Source: Streptomyces sp. RPA4-2
GTDB taxonomy: Bacteria > Actinomycetota > Actinomycetes > Streptomycetales > Streptomycetaceae
Length of the DNA: 64,000 nucleotides
Direction: 5' to 3'
Assembly (NCBI RefSeq): GCF_012273515.2
Contig: NZ_CP050975.2
Location: 7,440,001-7,504,000 of the forward strand
In this document: piece after piece, positions 1 through 8,294 of the stretch
Position numbering within the stretch: the first letter of the stretch is position 1
Layout: each line of letters opens with the position of its first letter
Notes under the pieces: generated by a model
Told to the model about the DNA's origin: nothing
Database searches by the model: none
Seen by the model: only the letters and a program-made list of their open reading frames with translations
Program-made: the position numbers and the translations under genes

Positions 1-1014
1 GGCCTGGATGGCGCTGTAGGCGTCGCGGTTGCCGGTCGGGGGCGGCGTGGTACCGCTCCCACCGGCCTGCAGCACCTGGACGTAGTCCACCACCAGCGGG
101 TGACCCGGCACCGTGCCGCCGTCGGGACCGCCGCCGAACGCGCCCGGGAAGCCGCCGCCCATCGCCACGTTCAGGATGACGAAGTAGCCGTGGTTGGTGG
201 CGTTCGCCCAGGTCGCCGCGTCCACCTGGTTCGCCTTCACGGTGTGGAAGTTGACACCGTCGAGGTAGAAGCGGATCTCCTCGGGGCTCGTCGACCTGTC
301 CCACTCCATCGCGTACGTGTGGAAGCCGGCCTGGCAGGTGGTGCCCGCGCAGGGGGTGTTGCCGCCGATGCCGCTCGTCTCGTTGCACGGGCCGCCCGGA
401 TTGGTGCCGCAGTGCATCGTGGCCCACTCGGTGTTGAGGCCCTGGACGTTCTCCATGATGTCCAGCTCGCCGACGCTCGGCCAGTTCTGGTAGTTGCCGC
501 GATAGGGCGCGCCCAGCGCCCAGAAGGCGGGCCAGTAACCCTTGGCGGCGGCGCCGGTCACGTTCGGCATCTGGAGCCGCGACTCGACGCGCAGTTTGCC
601 GCCGGCCGGCGGCTGGAAGTCGGTGCGGGTGGTCTCGATGCGGCCCGAGGTCCAGTTGCCCGCGGCGTCGCGGCGCGGGGTGATCAGCAGGTTGCCGTTG
701 CCGTCCAGGGCGACGTTGTTGGTGCTGGAGGTCATCGTCTCGACCTCGCCGGTGCCCCAGTTGGCGGCGCCGCCGGGATAGCTGGTCCCGGTGTCGTACT
801 GCCAGTTGGAGGTGTTGACGCCGGTTCCGGCCGCTCCGTTGAAGTCGTCGACGAAGACCTGGGACCAGCCGGAGGGGGGAGTGGGCGCGGACGCGTTCGC
901 GGGGAGGGTGGCGGCCGCGGCGGCGGCCGCCACCAGGCTCAGGGTGCCGAGGACGGCCACCAGGCTGCGCCGCAGGGGGCCGCGTCTTACGAGGGTGCCG
1001 GAGGGTTCACGCAT
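1..1014 (-). CDS. Secreted GH16 endo-beta-1,3-glucanase (laminarinase), 3' end cut off by the window
   Basis: The visible 338 residues begin with a basic N-terminus and an Ala-rich Sec-type signal peptide ending near ANASA, then a GH16 jelly-roll domain. The family active-site signature GELDIMEN is present: E183 (nucleophile), D185 and E188 (acid/base) in the ExDxxE arrangement. GH16 enzymes of this subtype cut beta-1,3- or mixed-linkage glucans outside the cell. A Gly/Thr/Pro linker (GGSGTTPPPTGN) near the window edge suggests that a C-terminal carbohydrate-binding module follows outside the window. The ATG at 1014 is preceded by GAGAGG. The gene reads away from a 38-bp palindrome just upstream, so LacI-family repression by a sugar regulator is likely; no such regulator gene is adjacent. 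Confidence 0.93.
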   Translation of the reverse strand, partial: MREPSGTLVRRGPLRRSLVAVLGTLSLVAAAAAAATLPANASAPTPPSGWSQVFVDDFNGAAGTGVNTSNWQYDTGTSYPGGAANWGTGEVETMTSSTNNVALDGNGNLLITPRRDAAGNWTSGRIETTRTDFQPPAGGKLRVESRLQMPNVTGAAAKGYWPAFWALGAPYRGNYQNWPSVGELDIMENVQGLNTEWATMHCGTNPGGPCNETSGIGGNTPCAGTTCQAGFHTYAMEWDRSTSPEEIRFYLDGVNFHTVKANQVDAATWANATNHGYFVILNVAMGGGFPGAFGGGPDGGTVPGHPLVVDYVQVLQAGGSGTTPPPTGNRDAYSAIQA

Positions 1015-1053
1015 GGGTGCCTCTCAGGTACGGGGTGGGGGTGCGCGGGTGCT

Positions 1054-1091
1054 GCCGACGCACTCTGAGAGCGCTCTCAGAGTGCGTCGGC
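1054..1091. promoter_or_regulatory. 38-bp perfect palindrome with LacI-type core, operator of the glucanase gene
   Basis: Every base from 1054 to 1091 pairs with its mirror (18-nt arms around a central CG). The middle 14 bases, TGAGAGCGCTCTCA, look like the inverted repeats bound by LacI/CebR-type sugar repressors in actinobacteria (GAGCGCTC core). It lies 40 bases upstream of the GH16 start codon. The symmetry extends 12 bp beyond the usual core on each side, which is unusual. Confidence 0.7.
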
Positions 1092-1462
1092 CAATGTGCT
1101 CCCCGCCACTCGCACCGTCAAGAGGTAAAACCGAGAAACTCCTTGTGCCACAAGGGAGTTCACGCCATGAAGGGGGGATTACGGGACATCATTCAAAGGG
1201 AGCTCCCCGCCTTCGGGTCCGACCGGGACGGTTTCCGGCCGTCGAGGTCGTCGAGGCCGTTGGACGGATCGACGGTCCGTTCGCCCGGGTTGGTCACGGC
1301 CACCACGTCGCCGAGCCCGACGGCCGAGGACTCCATCCATCCTGGTCCCTCCGGCGAGCGCCCCCGCGTCGCGGCCGCGTACGGCGGAGTCCTCACGGGT
1401 GCGGGGGGATCCGGCGCCCGCCCCCCTCGAGTCCGGGCTCGGGGCAGGCCCGTACGGCCGTC
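1092..1462. other. Non-coding gap between glucanase promoter and IclR gene
   Basis: About 370 bases without a supportable gene. The frames open here are Arg/Pro-rich or run into the IclR gene antisense. A short minus-strand frame (complement 1193-1396, 67 codons) has an ordinary composition but no good ribosome site and no recognisable family. The stretch probably holds the rest of the glucanase promoter and the 3' end of the IclR transcript. Confidence 0.5.
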
Positions 1463-2365
1463 CTACGAGCCCGGCTCGGCCCGCGTCGGCACGGCCGCCC
1501 TCGTCCCCGTGCGGGCCGGCGGCTCCGGCCGGGGCTGCCATCCCAGTGCCCGCGAGATCCCGCGCGCCGCCAGCCGGACCGCCGGGACCAGTGCCGGTAC
1601 CTGTCGGTCGTGCCAGGGCACCACGACCGACACCGCCGCGACCACCGCCCCGCCCGTCCGGCGCACCGGAGCGGCGACGGACACGGCGTCGTCGGTGACC
1701 TGACGGCTGCTCACCGCCACGCCGGTACGGCGCACCTCGGCGAGCTCACGGCGCAACCGTGCCCCGTCGGTGATCGTGTGCGAGGTGAACGCGGTCAACG
1801 GCCCGCGGCAGTAGGCCTCCTGGAACCCCGGATCGCCGTGGGCGAGCAGCGCGAGGCCGACGCCCGTCGCGTGCAGCGGCCAGCGGGCGCCGACCTGGAT
1901 GCGGACGCCCACCGCGGAGCGTCCGGAGAGCCACTCGATGTACACGACCTCAGGGCCGTCGCGGACCGCCATCTGCACGTTCTCGTGCGTGGCCTCGTAC
2001 AGGTCCTCCAGGTACGGCAGCGCGGCCTGCCGCAGCGCGAGGCCGCGGGGAGCCAGCGCCGCGGTCTCCCACAGGCGCAGCCCCACGTGGTAGGCGCCGT
2101 CCTCGTCCCGTTCCAGCGCGCCCCACGCACTGAGCGCGCCCACCAGCCGGTGCGCGGTGGTGAGGGTGAGCCCGGCCCGCCGGCTGATGTCCGTGAGGCA
2201 CAGCGCCGGGTGCTCGTGGTCGAAGGCGGCGAGCACGGCGAGCAGCCGTTCGGGCGCCGAGAGCGGGCTCGTGCGCCCGGTCCGGGTTCCGCGAACCGTC
2301 GCCGGGGAGCGAGCGGGGTGGTCCGCTCGGCCTGGACCGGCGGGCGGGAGCGGATCGCCGGTCAC
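1463..2365 (-). CDS. IclR-family transcriptional regulator
   Basis: The 300-residue protein has an N-terminal winged helix-turn-helix at about residues 35-90 (LTDISRRAGLTLTTAHRLV) followed by the IclR effector domain (VYIEWLSGRSAVGVRIQVG, then GVGLALLAHG). IclR proteins usually regulate a nearby catabolic operon in response to a small acid or sugar derivative. The first 30 residues are low-complexity, so translation may start downstream of the GTG used here; no in-frame start with a strong ribosome site was found. It stands alone between oppositely oriented intergenic regions, and its target is not evident from position. Confidence 0.9.
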   Translation of the reverse strand: MTGDPLPPAGPGRADHPARSPATVRGTRTGRTSPLSAPERLLAVLAAFDHEHPALCLTDISRRAGLTLTTAHRLVGALSAWGALERDEDGAYHVGLRLWETAALAPRGLALRQAALPYLEDLYEATHENVQMAVRDGPEVVYIEWLSGRSAVGVRIQVGARWPLHATGVGLALLAHGDPGFQEAYCRGPLTAFTSHTITDGARLRRELAEVRRTGVAVSSRQVTDDAVSVAAPVRRTGGAVVAAVSVVVPWHDRQVPALVPAVRLAARGISRALGWQPRPEPPARTGTRAAVPTRAEPGS

Positions 2366-2637
2366 ACGGGGACCCGCATCCTCGATGGCACGCTGCGGCC
2401 TGTGATGGCGGGCTCCCTGGGCCGGGCCCCGGGCGGGGGCGGATCGTCCGTACTCCGCACAGCATGCCGCGCGGGCGGGTCGGCAACAATGACGGGCGCA
2501 CGTATTGGTTGCCCCCGTCCGCGCCTGCCCACCCCCGGCGGCTCACCCCCGCCGCCCCCACTGGTCGTCGCCCACCATGAGCGTGGCCACGGAACTCCTG
2601 GGGCCTGTCGTCCGGATCACGTGGCGGACGCGGGGCC

Positions 2638-4308
2638 TCAGCGGCCGCCCACCACATCGACGAAGACGGGGTTCGTGTAGAACCAGGTGTCGACCCAGGG
2701 GTCACCGTCGCCGGGCACGTGCGGTACCGGGCCGTGCGGGTCGACCGAGGCGCCGAGGTAGCCCGCGCCGTGGCGGTTGCCGTCGCTGCCGCGCAGCCGG
2801 ACGTAGCAGGACTCGTCACCGGCGACCAGCGGAACCCGCAGGGTGTAGGTCCCCTTACGGCCGTCCACGTCCAGCGTCCGTACCACTCTGGTGTCCGGCG
2901 CCCGCCAGTCGTCGCGGTCGGCCGCCGGGCCGCGCACCGCGCCGCGGATGACGTCGACGTGGGCCAACTTCGGCAGGATGTCGTGAGGGTTGGGGCGCGA
3001 GGCGGTGGTCACGGTGACCGTCAGGGTGAGCTTCTCGCCCGCGTGGGCGCGCAGCCGGCCGCCCGTCGTCACGCCGTGTCCGTGATCGCGGTCCCGCTTC
3101 AGCCGGACGTCGAGGCCGTCCAGCAGATGGCCGTGGTCGAGCCAGACCCGGCCCGCGCGCAGTCCGGCCATCACGGCGCGGTGGTCGTAGCGGGTCACGC
3201 CCACGTGGGTGCGGCTGAACTGGCCGGGCCAGAAGTCGCCGCCCGGCTGCGGGGTATCGGTGTCGACGGGGTCCGGGAGGCGTCCGGTGTTGTCGAAGTT
3301 CCGTCCGGGTGCCCAGTCGCCGTTCTTCCAGGTGTCGAAGACGACGCGGTGCACGTCGGAGTTGGTGGTGATCGTGAAGAGCCTGCCCTCGGCGAGCATC
3401 GCGTCCCACATGCCGCCCACGGTCGCGGTCATCCAGTCGAAACCGCCGTACAGGACGTAGGCGTCCTCGGCGTAGCCCGGCCAGGAGCTCCCGGACGGCT
3501 TGTTGGTGTACTCGCCGCGCTGCTGCCCCGAGCCGACCCAGCCCGGGATGCCGCCGCCCTGGGCGCCCGGCGCGCCCTCCATGCCGATCATGACCTCGGG
3601 TGCCGCGTCCCGCCAGCCGCGCATCTCGTGCGGGGAGTCGATGCCCAGGCGCAGCGGGTGGTTGGCCAGGACGAGTACGTCGTCGACGTATCCGGTGCGG
3701 CGCTGCTCGGCGAGCCACCGGATGGCCTCGACCGCGTGTGCCTCGTTGCGCGCCGTGTCCGGATGGGAGGCGGCGCCTTCGGTGTAGCCCAGCAGCTTGC
3801 CGTCGTAGGCGAGTTCGAAGCGGGTGAGCAGGTCCGTCTCGTGCGGCCCCGGCGCCGCGAAGACGGTGGCGTGCTCGGCGGCCGGGATGTACCACTCCAG
3901 GCCCTGGAAGATCAGCTGGCGCGGGTTGTCGGCGCGCGCCCGGAGGATCTCCTGGTGCTGCGACTGCGCGCCGAAGGCGGCGTGGCCGAAGTTGGAGTGC
4001 TCGTTGAAGACCATCCAGTCCAGGCCGTACCGGGCGCCCGCCCGGGCGAGCTGGGAGAACGTGTACTTCGCGTCGTGGCTGTACACGGAGTGGACGTGGT
4101 GGTCGCCGACGAGGTAGGCGAGGCGCGGGTCGTCGCCGCCGAGCCCACGGCCCCGGGCGACGGCCGGGGCGGCCAGCGGTCCCGCCGCCAAGGCGGCCCC
4201 GAACAGGCCTGCCCGTCTCAGGAGTTGGCGTCTGGAGACACCCTGCGGGTCGAGGCGGGCGGGGGAGACGGACGGGTCGGCCCAGGCGGGCAGGCGCTGT
4301 TCGGTCAT
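2638..4308 (-). CDS. Tat-exported PHP-domain phosphoesterase
   Basis: The 556-residue protein has a twin-arginine signal (SRRQLLRRAG followed by an Ala-rich stretch, residues ~24-50) and a PHP-type metal site starting with GDHHVHSVYSHD at ~70. Further metal-site candidates are NEHSNFGH, ANHPLRLG and NSDVHR. PHP domains hydrolyse phosphate esters with a trinuclear metal centre. A C-terminal beta-rich region of ~130 residues (from ~GEKLTLTVTV) may bind substrate or the cell wall. AAGGAG lies 10 bases before the ATG. The upstream metallophosphatase ends 19 bases before this start, so the two form an operon of exported phosphoesterases. The substrate cannot be read from sequence. Confidence 0.85.
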   Translation of the reverse strand: MTEQRLPAWADPSVSPARLDPQGVSRRQLLRRAGLFGAALAAGPLAAPAVARGRGLGGDDPRLAYLVGDHHVHSVYSHDAKYTFSQLARAGARYGLDWMVFNEHSNFGHAAFGAQSQHQEILRARADNPRQLIFQGLEWYIPAAEHATVFAAPGPHETDLLTRFELAYDGKLLGYTEGAASHPDTARNEAHAVEAIRWLAEQRRTGYVDDVLVLANHPLRLGIDSPHEMRGWRDAAPEVMIGMEGAPGAQGGGIPGWVGSGQQRGEYTNKPSGSSWPGYAEDAYVLYGGFDWMTATVGGMWDAMLAEGRLFTITTNSDVHRVVFDTWKNGDWAPGRNFDNTGRLPDPVDTDTPQPGGDFWPGQFSRTHVGVTRYDHRAVMAGLRAGRVWLDHGHLLDGLDVRLKRDRDHGHGVTTGGRLRAHAGEKLTLTVTVTTASRPNPHDILPKLAHVDVIRGAVRGPAADRDDWRAPDTRVVRTLDVDGRKGTYTLRVPLVAGDESCYVRLRGSDGNRHGAGYLGASVDPHGPVPHVPGDGDPWVDTWFYTNPVFVDVVGGR

Positions 4309-4327
4309 GGTCGGGTGGCTCCTTCGG

Positions 4328-6172
4328 TCAGTGGTTCATGAACGACGTGACAGGAAGGGCGCGTTCGACGATGCGTACGTCGCCGAGCAGGCCGTGCAGG
4401 ATCTGGTCGATCTTCCCGGCGTACTCGTAGCCCCCGAGCAGCCAGGGCAGCCCGAGCGAGGTGAGTCCGACGGCGGAGGTGTGCGGGTTGCGCGCCACCG
4501 GGCAGCCCTGGACGTACATCGTGGTGTGCCGGCCGTCGTTGACGACGGCGACGTGCCACCACCGCTCGCGTGCCGTCTCGTCGCCCCAGTTGGTGACGAT
4601 GCCCTGCTGGTCGAGCGGCCGCGCCGCCCACTGCGGACCCGGCCCGTCGGACAGGGAGAGCGTGGCGAGCGGCTCGTCGGGGTCGTCGGCGGTCCTGCCC
4701 GCGTCGCCGCCCGTTCCGGTGCGGCTGACCAGCGCGGCCCACGCGTGGTGGGAGGCGTCCCAGTCGGCGGGGAGCCGGTAGAAGGCCTCGATGGTGTAAC
4801 CGCGATCGAGGGCGGCGGAGTTGAGGGGAGCTCCGTCGACCGTACGCAGATAGGCGCCGGCCAGCGGTGGCTTGCCGCCCTGGAAGGCGAGGCTGCCGTG
4901 TCCCGGCTGGTCGGGGTGGTGCGCCGACGACCAGGTGAGCGCGCCGCCGCCGACCGGGACCACGGACAGGTCGTTGCCGTGCCCGGAGAGGTCACGGACG
5001 GTGCCCTCGACCGCCGCGCCGTCCGTGCGTCCGTCGAAGCGCCAGTACGCGACAGTGCCCCGGACGAGCATCCGCGCGGCGGGCCGGGACGGGCGCGCCG
5101 GCACCGGTGCGAAGCCCGCGAAACGCTGTTCGAAGTCGACGGCGACCGAGAACCGGTCGGCGTCGCCGCTGAGTTCGATCTCCTGCCGCTCCAGCTCGTT
5201 GAGCCCCTCGGCGGCCCGGCCCAGGATCCACGGCGAGATCGTCTCGACGTCGATGGTGTTCCGGTCGAGGTCGAAGCGGTAGAGGCGGATCATCGCCGCC
5301 CCGCCGTAGTAACGGTTCTGATAGTTGGTCAGATGCAGGTGCACCTCGTGGCCGGCCGCGTTCGTGCGGGTGGCGCGGGCGGCGGGCCAGTAGTGCCCGT
5401 TGAGGGTCAGGAAGATCTGGTCCTGGTCGTGGACCAGTTCGTCCCAGAGCTGTTGGCCGTAGGACGAGAGGGTGTCGTCCTCGACGACGAGTTCGTGGGT
5501 GGTGAGGATGACGGGGGTTCTCGGGTGCCGGGCGATGACGTCCTTCGCCCACGCGTACCCCCGCGCCGACAACCGCCAGTCCAGGGCGAGGACGAGCCAC
5601 TCGCGGCCCCCCGCCTCGAAGACGTGGAAGGTGTTGTAGCCGTCCGGGGACGAGCCGCCGAACGTCCGGCTCCCGCGAAAACGCCGTGGTCCGAAGGCCG
5701 TGAGGTACGGGGTGGAGCCGCGCTGGTCGTCGGTGGAGGACCCGACGTCGTGGTTGCCCGCGAGCACGCTGTAGCCCACACCGTGCCGGTCGAGCAGCTC
5801 GAACGCCTTGCCCGCCGCGTCGAACTCGGCCTGCGCGCCGTGCTCGGTGAGGTCGCCCAGGTGCGTGAGGAAGACGATGTTCTCGTCCTTCCCGTGCTCC
5901 AGCAGGTACCGCAACGAGGCCTCGATCGGCGCGGGGTTGATGCTCGGCCCGTCGAACAGGTACTGGGTGTCGGGCATGACGGCGAGGGTGAAGCGCCGGC
6001 TGTCCGGGTCGGGCCGACGGCCCGCCCCCGCCGAGGCGGTCGTGGCGCGGGCGGCGGCCGCCGGCAGGGTGGCCACCGCGGTCGCGGCGCCGAGCAGAGC
6101 CGTGGCCCGCAGGAAGCCTCGTCTGCCGGCTTCTGCCTGCTCGGGCGGTGTCGCGTCAGGCGAAGTGCACAC
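4328..6172 (-). CDS. Tat-exported calcineurin-like metallophosphatase with LamG-like C-terminal domain
   Basis: A GTG at 6172, five bases after GGAG, gives 614 residues. It places the twin-arginine motif GRRGFLRAT at residue ~15, a normal Tat signal; an in-frame ATG 20 codons upstream lacks a ribosome site. The catalytic domain shows the calcineurin-type motifs MPDTQY, HLGDLTEHG, AGNHDVG, TTHE and NGHYWP, which hold two metal ions. Residues ~385-600 form a concanavalin/LamG-like domain (VAYWRFDGRTDG, LSGHGNDL, AFQGGK), often used for binding carbohydrate. It is followed after 19 bases by the PHP phosphoesterase gene. The pair suggests extracellular release of phosphate from a polymer or nucleotide. 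Confidence 0.88.
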   Translation of the reverse strand: MCTSPDATPPEQAEAGRRGFLRATALLGAATAVATLPAAAARATTASAGAGRRPDPDSRRFTLAVMPDTQYLFDGPSINPAPIEASLRYLLEHGKDENIVFLTHLGDLTEHGAQAEFDAAGKAFELLDRHGVGYSVLAGNHDVGSSTDDQRGSTPYLTAFGPRRFRGSRTFGGSSPDGYNTFHVFEAGGREWLVLALDWRLSARGYAWAKDVIARHPRTPVILTTHELVVEDDTLSSYGQQLWDELVHDQDQIFLTLNGHYWPAARATRTNAAGHEVHLHLTNYQNRYYGGAAMIRLYRFDLDRNTIDVETISPWILGRAAEGLNELERQEIELSGDADRFSVAVDFEQRFAGFAPVPARPSRPAARMLVRGTVAYWRFDGRTDGAAVEGTVRDLSGHGNDLSVVPVGGGALTWSSAHHPDQPGHGSLAFQGGKPPLAGAYLRTVDGAPLNSAALDRGYTIEAFYRLPADWDASHHAWAALVSRTGTGGDAGRTADDPDEPLATLSLSDGPGPQWAARPLDQQGIVTNWGDETARERWWHVAVVNDGRHTTMYVQGCPVARNPHTSAVGLTSLGLPWLLGGYEYAGKIDQILHGLLGDVRIVERALPVTSFMNH

Positions 6173-6899
6173 GTCTGCTCCATCGGGAAGAAGGTGGGCT
6201 GGGAGTGAGGCCGGAGCGGGCGTGGCGTCCACGGCCGGCGCCGGGTGCGGGCTCGGACGAGCCGGCGGGGCGAGGCGTCGGGCCCGCGGGCGGCCGCGCC
6301 GAGGCCGGGGTGTGCGGTGTCGAGCCCCCGGCCCGCCGGCGCGGGGCCGTGCCGGCAGGTCCTCCGTCGTTCACGCGTCGAAGACTGCCGTGGTCCCGGG
6401 ACCCCCGGATGAAACCGCCCTGAAGCCCCGGGGTGGAGTCGATGGCCGCCCCGTGGTCGCCGAGCCTGCCGTCGCTGTCGTCCATGACGTGCGCGTGCTC
6501 GTGACGACCGGGGTGTGCCGCATGCGGCGGTCAGGATCATGCGCGGATCGCGACAATTCGGCAGGAGTCGGGCATGGTTGAACGTCGAAGTGCGTGAACA
6601 CGACGAGTATCGTTCGCACGTCGACCGGCTCTTCCTCGGCACCGGCGGGATACGCGCGGGCGGACAGGCCATGGACACCACCGTGTTCGAGGTACCGGTC
6701 GAGCGCGCCATGATCCGGACCGGTGCCAGGGTCGTCCTGCCGCCGACCGCGCGAAGTTCCCGGGTACGGGCATGGCGCGGGTCCGCGGGCCCGGGGAGCC
6801 GGACATGGTGGTGACGAACGGTCCGCCGGACCCGGGGACACGGTCCTCGCCGGAAGAAGCGGGCGTGCACGTGGTCGTGACAGGAAAGGCGGAGACGGC
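6173..6899. other. 727-base intergenic region, no supportable gene
   Basis: This divergent region separates the metallophosphatase (minus) and the GH4 gene (plus). The open frames (for example 6515-6814 plus) lack family signatures and the expected composition. An imperfect inverted repeat, GTGCGTGAAC ... GTTCGCAC, around 6591-6622 could be an operator. The segment 6673-6760 reads like a protein start (MDTTVFEVPVERAM) but is unrelated to anything recognised, so a decayed gene cannot be excluded. Confidence 0.45.
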
Positions 6900-8237
6900 G
6901 TGAGGCTGACGATTCTGGGTGGCGGCGGATTCCGGGTGCCGCTCGTGTACGGGGCACTCCTCGGGGACCGCGCCGAGGGCCGCGTCACCCGCGTCGTACT
7001 GCACGACGTGGACGCGGAACGGCTGACGGCCGTCGCCCGGGTGCTGAACGAGCAGGCCGCGGGGGACGCCGACGCCCCCGAGGTGTCCTTCACCACCGAC
7101 CTCGACGACGCCCTGCGCGGCGCCGACTTCGTCTTCTCGGCGATCCGGGTCGGCGGCCTGGAGGGCCGGGCGGCGGACGAGCGGATCGCCCTCGACGAGG
7201 GGGTCCTCGGCCAGGAGACGGTCGGCGCCGGCGGCATCGCGTACGGCCTGCGCACGGTGCCGGTAGCCGTCGACATCGCCCGGCGGGTGGCCCGGCTCGC
7301 CCCCGACGCCTGGGTCATCAACTTCACCAACCCGGCCGGTCTGGTCACCGAGGCCATGTCCCGCCACCTCGGCGACCGCGTGATCGGCATCTGCGACTCG
7401 CCCGTCGGCCTCGGCCGCCGGATCGCCACCGTCCTGGGCGCGAACCCCCGCGAGGCCTTCATCGACTACGTGGGGCTCAACCACCTCGGCTGGGTACGGG
7501 GGCTGCGCGTCGAGGGCCGGGACGAACTGCCGCGGCTGCTCGCCGACCCAGAACTGCTCGGCTCCTTCGAGGAGGGCAAACTCTTCGGTGCCGACTGGCT
7601 GCGCTCCCTGGGCGCCGTCCCGAACGAGTACCTGCACTACTACTACTTCAACCGGGAAGCCGTCAGCGCCTACCAGCGCGCGGAGAAGACGCGCGGCGCG
7701 TTCCTGCGCGACCAGCAGGGGCGGTTCTACGACGAGATGAAGCGCCCGGACACCGCCGCGCTCACCGCCTGGGACCGCACCCGGGCCGAGCGTGAGGCCA
7801 CCTACATGGCCGAGAACCGGGACGCGGCCGGCGCGGGCGAGCGCGCCGCCGACGATCTCTCCGGCGGCTACGAGAAGGTGGCGCTCGCGCTGATGCGGGC
7901 CATCGCCCGCGACGAGCGCACCACCCTGATCCTCAATGTCCGCAACGGCGGCACCCTCGCGGCGCTGGACGCGGACGCGGTCGTCGAGGTGCCCTGCCTC
8001 GTCGACGCCAACGGCGCGCACCCCGTCTCCGTCGCCCCCCTGCCGGACCACGCCACCGGACTGGTGTGCTCGGTCAAGGCGGTGGAGCGCGAGGTGCTGT
8101 CCGCGGCCGAGTCCGGCTCGCGCGCGACCGCCGTCAAGGCCTTCGCCCTCCACCCGCTGGTGGACTCGGTGAACGTGGCCCGGCGACTGGTCGACGGATA
8201 CACCTCGGTCCACCCCGGTCTGGCGTACCTCACGTAA
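6900..8237 (+). CDS. GH4 6-phospho-beta-glucosidase (NAD+ and Mn2+ dependent)
   Basis: The GTG at 6900 is preceded by AGGAAAGGCGGAG and gives 445 residues, the normal size for GH4. The N-terminal Rossmann motif LTILGGGGFRVP binds NAD+. Also present are the family motifs INFTNPAGLVTEA, GICDSPVGLG (metal-ligand Cys) and YVGLNHLGW (metal-ligand His). GH4 enzymes use a redox-elimination mechanism on phosphorylated disaccharides such as cellobiose-6-phosphate, so a cytoplasmic role after phosphotransferase uptake is expected. No phosphotransferase gene is nearby. In-frame coding upstream of 6900 is Arg/Gly-rich and unlike the family, so the downstream start is preferred. A strong terminator follows at once. 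Confidence 0.92.
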   Translation: MRLTILGGGGFRVPLVYGALLGDRAEGRVTRVVLHDVDAERLTAVARVLNEQAAGDADAPEVSFTTDLDDALRGADFVFSAIRVGGLEGRAADERIALDEGVLGQETVGAGGIAYGLRTVPVAVDIARRVARLAPDAWVINFTNPAGLVTEAMSRHLGDRVIGICDSPVGLGRRIATVLGANPREAFIDYVGLNHLGWVRGLRVEGRDELPRLLADPELLGSFEEGKLFGADWLRSLGAVPNEYLHYYYFNREAVSAYQRAEKTRGAFLRDQQGRFYDEMKRPDTAALTAWDRTRAEREATYMAENRDAAGAGERAADDLSGGYEKVALALMRAIARDERTTLILNVRNGGTLAALDADAVVEVPCLVDANGAHPVSVAPLPDHATGLVCSVKAVEREVLSAAESGSRATAVKAFALHPLVDSVNVARRLVDGYTSVHPGLAYLT

Positions 8238-8245
8238 GCGCGTGG

Positions 8246-8284
8246 GTGGGGGTACCCGGCCGGGTGACGGCCGGGTACCCCCAC
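8246..8284. terminator. Bidirectional terminator between GH4 and chitinase genes
   Basis: A perfect 16-bp stem (GTGGGGGTACCCGGCC and its complement) with a 7-base loop fills the gap between two convergent genes, 8 bases after the GH4 stop and 10 bases from the chitinase stop. Confidence 0.88.
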
Positions 8285-8294
8285 GGAGGAGGTG

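Noticed and set aside
1017..1703. Plus-strand open frames opposite the IclR gene and its 3' gap
   Set aside because: Arg/Pro/Ser-rich antisense readings with no family signature; the IclR gene on the other strand explains the open frames.
6515..6814. 99-codon frame upstream of the GH4 gene
   Set aside because: No homologous pattern, Arg-rich end and no clear start; could be a decayed gene, but the sequence does not show it.
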